The position numbers and the translations under genes were made by a program. DNA of 64,000 bases, taken from positions 1 through 64,000 of the forward strand of contig JAHFQY010000008.1 of the NCBI GenBank assembly GCA_023259065.1, given 5' to 3'. This DNA is from Nitrosomonadales bacterium (GTDB taxonomy: Bacteria; Pseudomonadota; Gammaproteobacteria; Burkholderiales; Gallionellaceae). The first letter of the stretch is position 1; each line of letters opens with the position of its first letter. This document shows, one piece after another, positions 61,276 through 64,000 of this stretch. Under the pieces are notes generated by a model, which was given only the letters and a program-made list of their open reading frames with translations, searched no databases and was not told where the DNA came from.

Positions 61276-61713
61276 ATGAAAACATTTTCCGCTAAGGCGC
61301 ATGAAGTTCAGCATGACTGGCTCCTGGTCGATGCTACTGACAAAATTCTTGGTCGTTTGGCTAGCCAGATCGCAGCACGTCTGCGCGGCAAGCACAAGGC
61401 GATCTACACTCCGCACGTAGATACCGGCGACTTCGTCGTGGTGGTCAATGCGGACAAGCTGCGCGTGACTGGTAACAAAGCACAAGACAAGATGTACTAC
61501 CGTCATACCGGTTATCCCGGCGGTATCTACGAAACCAACTTCACCAAGTTGCTGGGCCGTCACCCGCACCGCGTGCTGCAAAAAGCCGTGCGTGGCATGT
61601 TGCCCAAAGGCCCGCTGGGCTACGCAATGCTGCGCAAGCTGAAGGTGTATGCCGGTGCAACGCATCCGCACAGCGCACAGCAACCCAAACCTATTGATCT
61701 GTTGAAAGCATAA
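61276..61713 (+). CDS. rplM: 50S ribosomal protein L13
   Basis: [30 protein letters not shown]...YRHTGYPGG. Confidence 0.97.
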   Translation: MKTFSAKAHEVQHDWLLVDATDKILGRLASQIAARLRGKHKAIYTPHVDTGDFVVVVNADKLRVTGNKAQDKMYYRHTGYPGGIYETNFTKLLGRHPHRVLQKAVRGMLPKGPLGYAMLRKLKVYAGATHPHSAQQPKPIDLLKA

Positions 61714-61715
61714 TC

Positions 61716-62108
61716 ATGAGCGTAACTTACAACTACGGCACCGGCCGTCGCAAAAGCGCAGTAGCACGCGTGTTTATCAAGCCTGGCAAGGGTGAGATCG
61801 TTGTTAACGACAAGCCGCTGGACGTGTTTTTCTCCCGCGAAACTGGCCGCATGGTAGTGCGCCAGCCGCTGGAACTGACAGAAATGATGGGCAAGTTTGA
61901 CATCATGGTAAACGTGACCGGCGGTGGTGAGTCCGGCCAGGCTGGTGCGGTGCGTCATGGCATTACCCGTGCCCTGATTGACTACAACGCAGAACTCAAG
62001 CCTGTATTGAGCAAGGCGGGTCTGGTTACTCGTGATGCGCGCGAAGTTGAACGTAAAAAAGTCGGTCTGCGCAAGGCGCGTCGCCGCAAGCAATTCTCCA
62101 AGCGTTAA
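61716..62108 (+). CDS. rpsI: 30S ribosomal protein S9
   Basis: [20 protein letters not shown]...[18 protein letters not shown]. Confidence 0.98.
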   Translation: MSVTYNYGTGRRKSAVARVFIKPGKGEIVVNDKPLDVFFSRETGRMVVRQPLELTEMMGKFDIMVNVTGGGESGQAGAVRHGITRALIDYNAELKPVLSKAGLVTRDAREVERKKVGLRKARRRKQFSKR

Positions 62109-62124
62109 TCGTTTGGTTGGCACT

Positions 62125-62152
62125 GAAAAAACCGCCTTTGGGCGGTTTTTTC
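62125..62152 (+). terminator. Rho-independent terminator after rpsI
   Basis: GAAAAAACCGCCTTTGGGCGGTTTTTTC. Confidence 0.88.
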
Positions 62153-62188
62153 ATTTATTATTCGCATCGTTAAATCAAGGAGCTGCTT

Positions 62189-63217
62189 GTGATCAAAGTT
62201 GGCATCGTGGGGGGTACTGGGTATACCGGGGTTGAGTTGCTGCGCCTGCTGGCGACGCACCCGCAAGTCGAGTTGAAGGTGATTACCTCGCGTGCCGATG
62301 CAGGCACGCCTGTCAGCCAGATGTTCCCCAGCTTGCGCGGCCATCTGGATTTAAGCTTTACCCATCCCGATTCGGCCCATTTGGACAAATGCGATGTGGT
62401 GTTCTTTGCAACGCCTAACGGCATTGCCATGCAGCAGACGCGCGAATTGCTGGCAGCGGGCGTGAGGGTGATCGACCTGGCTGCGGATTTCCGTATTCAG
62501 GATGTGGCGGTGTGGGAGAAATGGTATGGCATGAGCCACGCCTGCCCTGACCTGATCGCCGGCGCGGTATATGGCTTGCCGGAAATCAACCGTGCCAAAA
62601 TCAAGGAAGCGCAACTGGTTGCCAATCCGGGATGCTACCCGACCGCCGTGCAACTGGCGCTGATCCCTTTGCTGGAAGCAGGTTTGGTGGAAACCAGCAA
62701 TCTGATCGCGGATGCCAAGTCGGGCGTGTCTGGCGCCGGGCGCAAGGCCGAGGTGGGGATACTTTTTTCTGAAGCCGGTGACAACTTCAAGGCTTACGGC
62801 GTGGCCGGGCATCGCCATTTGCCGGAAATTCGTCAGGGGCTGGCGCGTGCCGCACAGCACGAGGTCGGTCTGACCTTTGTGCCGCACCTGACCCCGATGA
62901 TACGCGGCATTCACGCCACGATGTATGCGCGGATCAAGAAGGATGCAGATTGGCAGGCTTTGTTCGAGCAGCGCTATGCCAACGAGCCGTTTGTGGATGT
63001 GCTGCCAGCCGGCAGCCATCCGGAAACACGCTCCGTGCGCGGTTCCAACAAGTGCCGCATTGCCGTGCACAGACCCCAGGGAGGCGATACATTGGTGTTG
63101 CTGTCGGCAATTGATAACCTGGTCAAGGGCGCGGCCGGTCAGGCAGTGCAGAATATGAACATCATGTTTGGGCTGCCTGAAACCACCGCCCTGAATATCG
63201 TCCCCTTGTTGCCCTGA
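62189..63217 (+). CDS. argC: N-acetyl-gamma-glutamyl-phosphate reductase
   Basis: [46 protein letters not shown]. Confidence 0.97.
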   Translation: MIKVGIVGGTGYTGVELLRLLATHPQVELKVITSRADAGTPVSQMFPSLRGHLDLSFTHPDSAHLDKCDVVFFATPNGIAMQQTRELLAAGVRVIDLAADFRIQDVAVWEKWYGMSHACPDLIAGAVYGLPEINRAKIKEAQLVANPGCYPTAVQLALIPLLEAGLVETSNLIADAKSGVSGAGRKAEVGILFSEAGDNFKAYGVAGHRHLPEIRQGLARAAQHEVGLTFVPHLTPMIRGIHATMYARIKKDADWQALFEQRYANEPFVDVLPAGSHPETRSVRGSNKCRIAVHRPQGGDTLVLLSAIDNLVKGAAGQAVQNMNIMFGLPETTALNIVPLLP

Positions 63218-63220
63218 CAG

Positions 63221-63967
63221 ATGCGGAGATTCCGGAGAAAATTCAGCATCTCTGCACCGCGATTGTCGGTGCGCCCGCATATTCCGTGGTATATCCGCTG
63301 GGCGATCACCATCCCTTTTATTTTGGCCGCAGCCGCCATGGTCTGGTGGGCCTATGGTTCGGGATTGGAACTGGCTGGTTTCCATCGCGGACAAGCATCC
63401 AAAGAATTGGAGGAGCTGCGTGAGCAGGTGTCTGCCTTACAGGAAGAGAATGCCACACTAAGCAACCAGGCGGCCTCGTTTGAGCGTCAGGCGCAGATTG
63501 AACATGCTGCCAACGTGGAAACTGCAACACAGGTAAAGGCGCTGAATGAGGAGATAACACGCCTTAAGGAAAACCTGACCTTTTTCCAGAATCTGCCGCT
63601 AACCAAGGGGGATCATGAAGGGGAGCTTTCCATATTGCGCCTGAAAATCGAGAAGGATGCGCTTCCCGGTGAGTATCACTGCCGCATGATCCTGGTGCAA
63701 AGCGTCAAGCAGCGCGGCAAGGAATTTGTTGGCAATATGCAGCTGGTGATCAATGGGGAGCAGGACGGCAAGAAAACCGTGCTGCAACTGCCGCGCGAGA
63801 TCGAGCCAACCGAGGTGGCTGCGTACCGGCTGAGTTTCAAGTATTATCAGGTTGTTGATCGCGCCTTCAAGCTGACGCCGGAAATGCGTATTGAAAGTGT
63901 GCAGATTCGCGTTTTTGAACGCGGAACGCGCGAACCGAAGGTTACGCAGAGCATAGATTTGTCTTAG
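63221..63967 (+). CDS. DUF6776-like coiled-coil membrane protein
   Basis: TM helix followed by coiled coil (LREQVSALQEENATLSNQAASFERQ). Confidence 0.65.
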   Translation: MRRFRRKFSISAPRLSVRPHIPWYIRWAITIPFILAAAAMVWWAYGSGLELAGFHRGQASKELEELREQVSALQEENATLSNQAASFERQAQIEHAANVETATQVKALNEEITRLKENLTFFQNLPLTKGDHEGELSILRLKIEKDALPGEYHCRMILVQSVKQRGKEFVGNMQLVINGEQDGKKTVLQLPREIEPTEVAAYRLSFKYYQVVDRAFKLTPEMRIESVQIRVFERGTREPKVTQSIDLS

Positions 63968-63975
63968 GAGAGTGC

Positions 63976-64000
63976 ATGTTTAGTTCAGGTCACAGCAAGC
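63976..64000 (+). CDS. start of a truncated CDS (possibly bactofilin)
   Basis: GGAGAGTGCATGTTTAGT start at window edge; identity guessed from usual synteny only. Confidence 0.3.

Overview
64-kb chromosomal window from a GC-rich proteobacterium, probably a betaproteobacterium (inferred from gene content and porin/coq7/rplM-rpsI-argC style; no search was run). Most of it is ordinary core metabolism: NnrS, NDH-2, potABCD, dnaE, a CsgG/DUF4810/DUF799 lipoprotein operon, SPFH, CorA, metG, apbC, dcd, an Orn/Lys/Arg decarboxylase, U32 peptidase, folA, an atypical pyruvate kinase, thyA, lpdA, proA, trpC, porin, coq7, rplM-rpsI and argC. From about 42.7 to 59.9 kb the housekeeping genes are interleaved with many toxin-antitoxin (TA) modules. 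The most interesting signals are: (1) an AT-rich, translationally coupled three-gene cassette (P-loop kinase / PIN-GNAT-EVE-like fusion / ASCH protein, 45121-47553) that could be an undescribed RNA- or modified-base-targeting system; (2) a TA module inserted at the 3' end of trpC and flanked by a ~116-bp duplication of the trpC tail, with a second TA cluster likewise flanked by imperfect direct repeats; (3) a heptanucleotide-phased inverted repeat (GGACTGA/CTCAGTC) sitting in-frame inside both dnaE and lpdA; (4) a four-copy ~107-bp hairpin array between apbC and dcd, also built from 7-nt units; (5) a 41-codon ORF, absent from the ORF track, directly upstream of the decarboxylase and sharing its translation-initiation sequence; (6) several dispersed palindromic/REP/MITE-like families. 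No rRNA, tRNA, CRISPR array or complete transposase was recognised.
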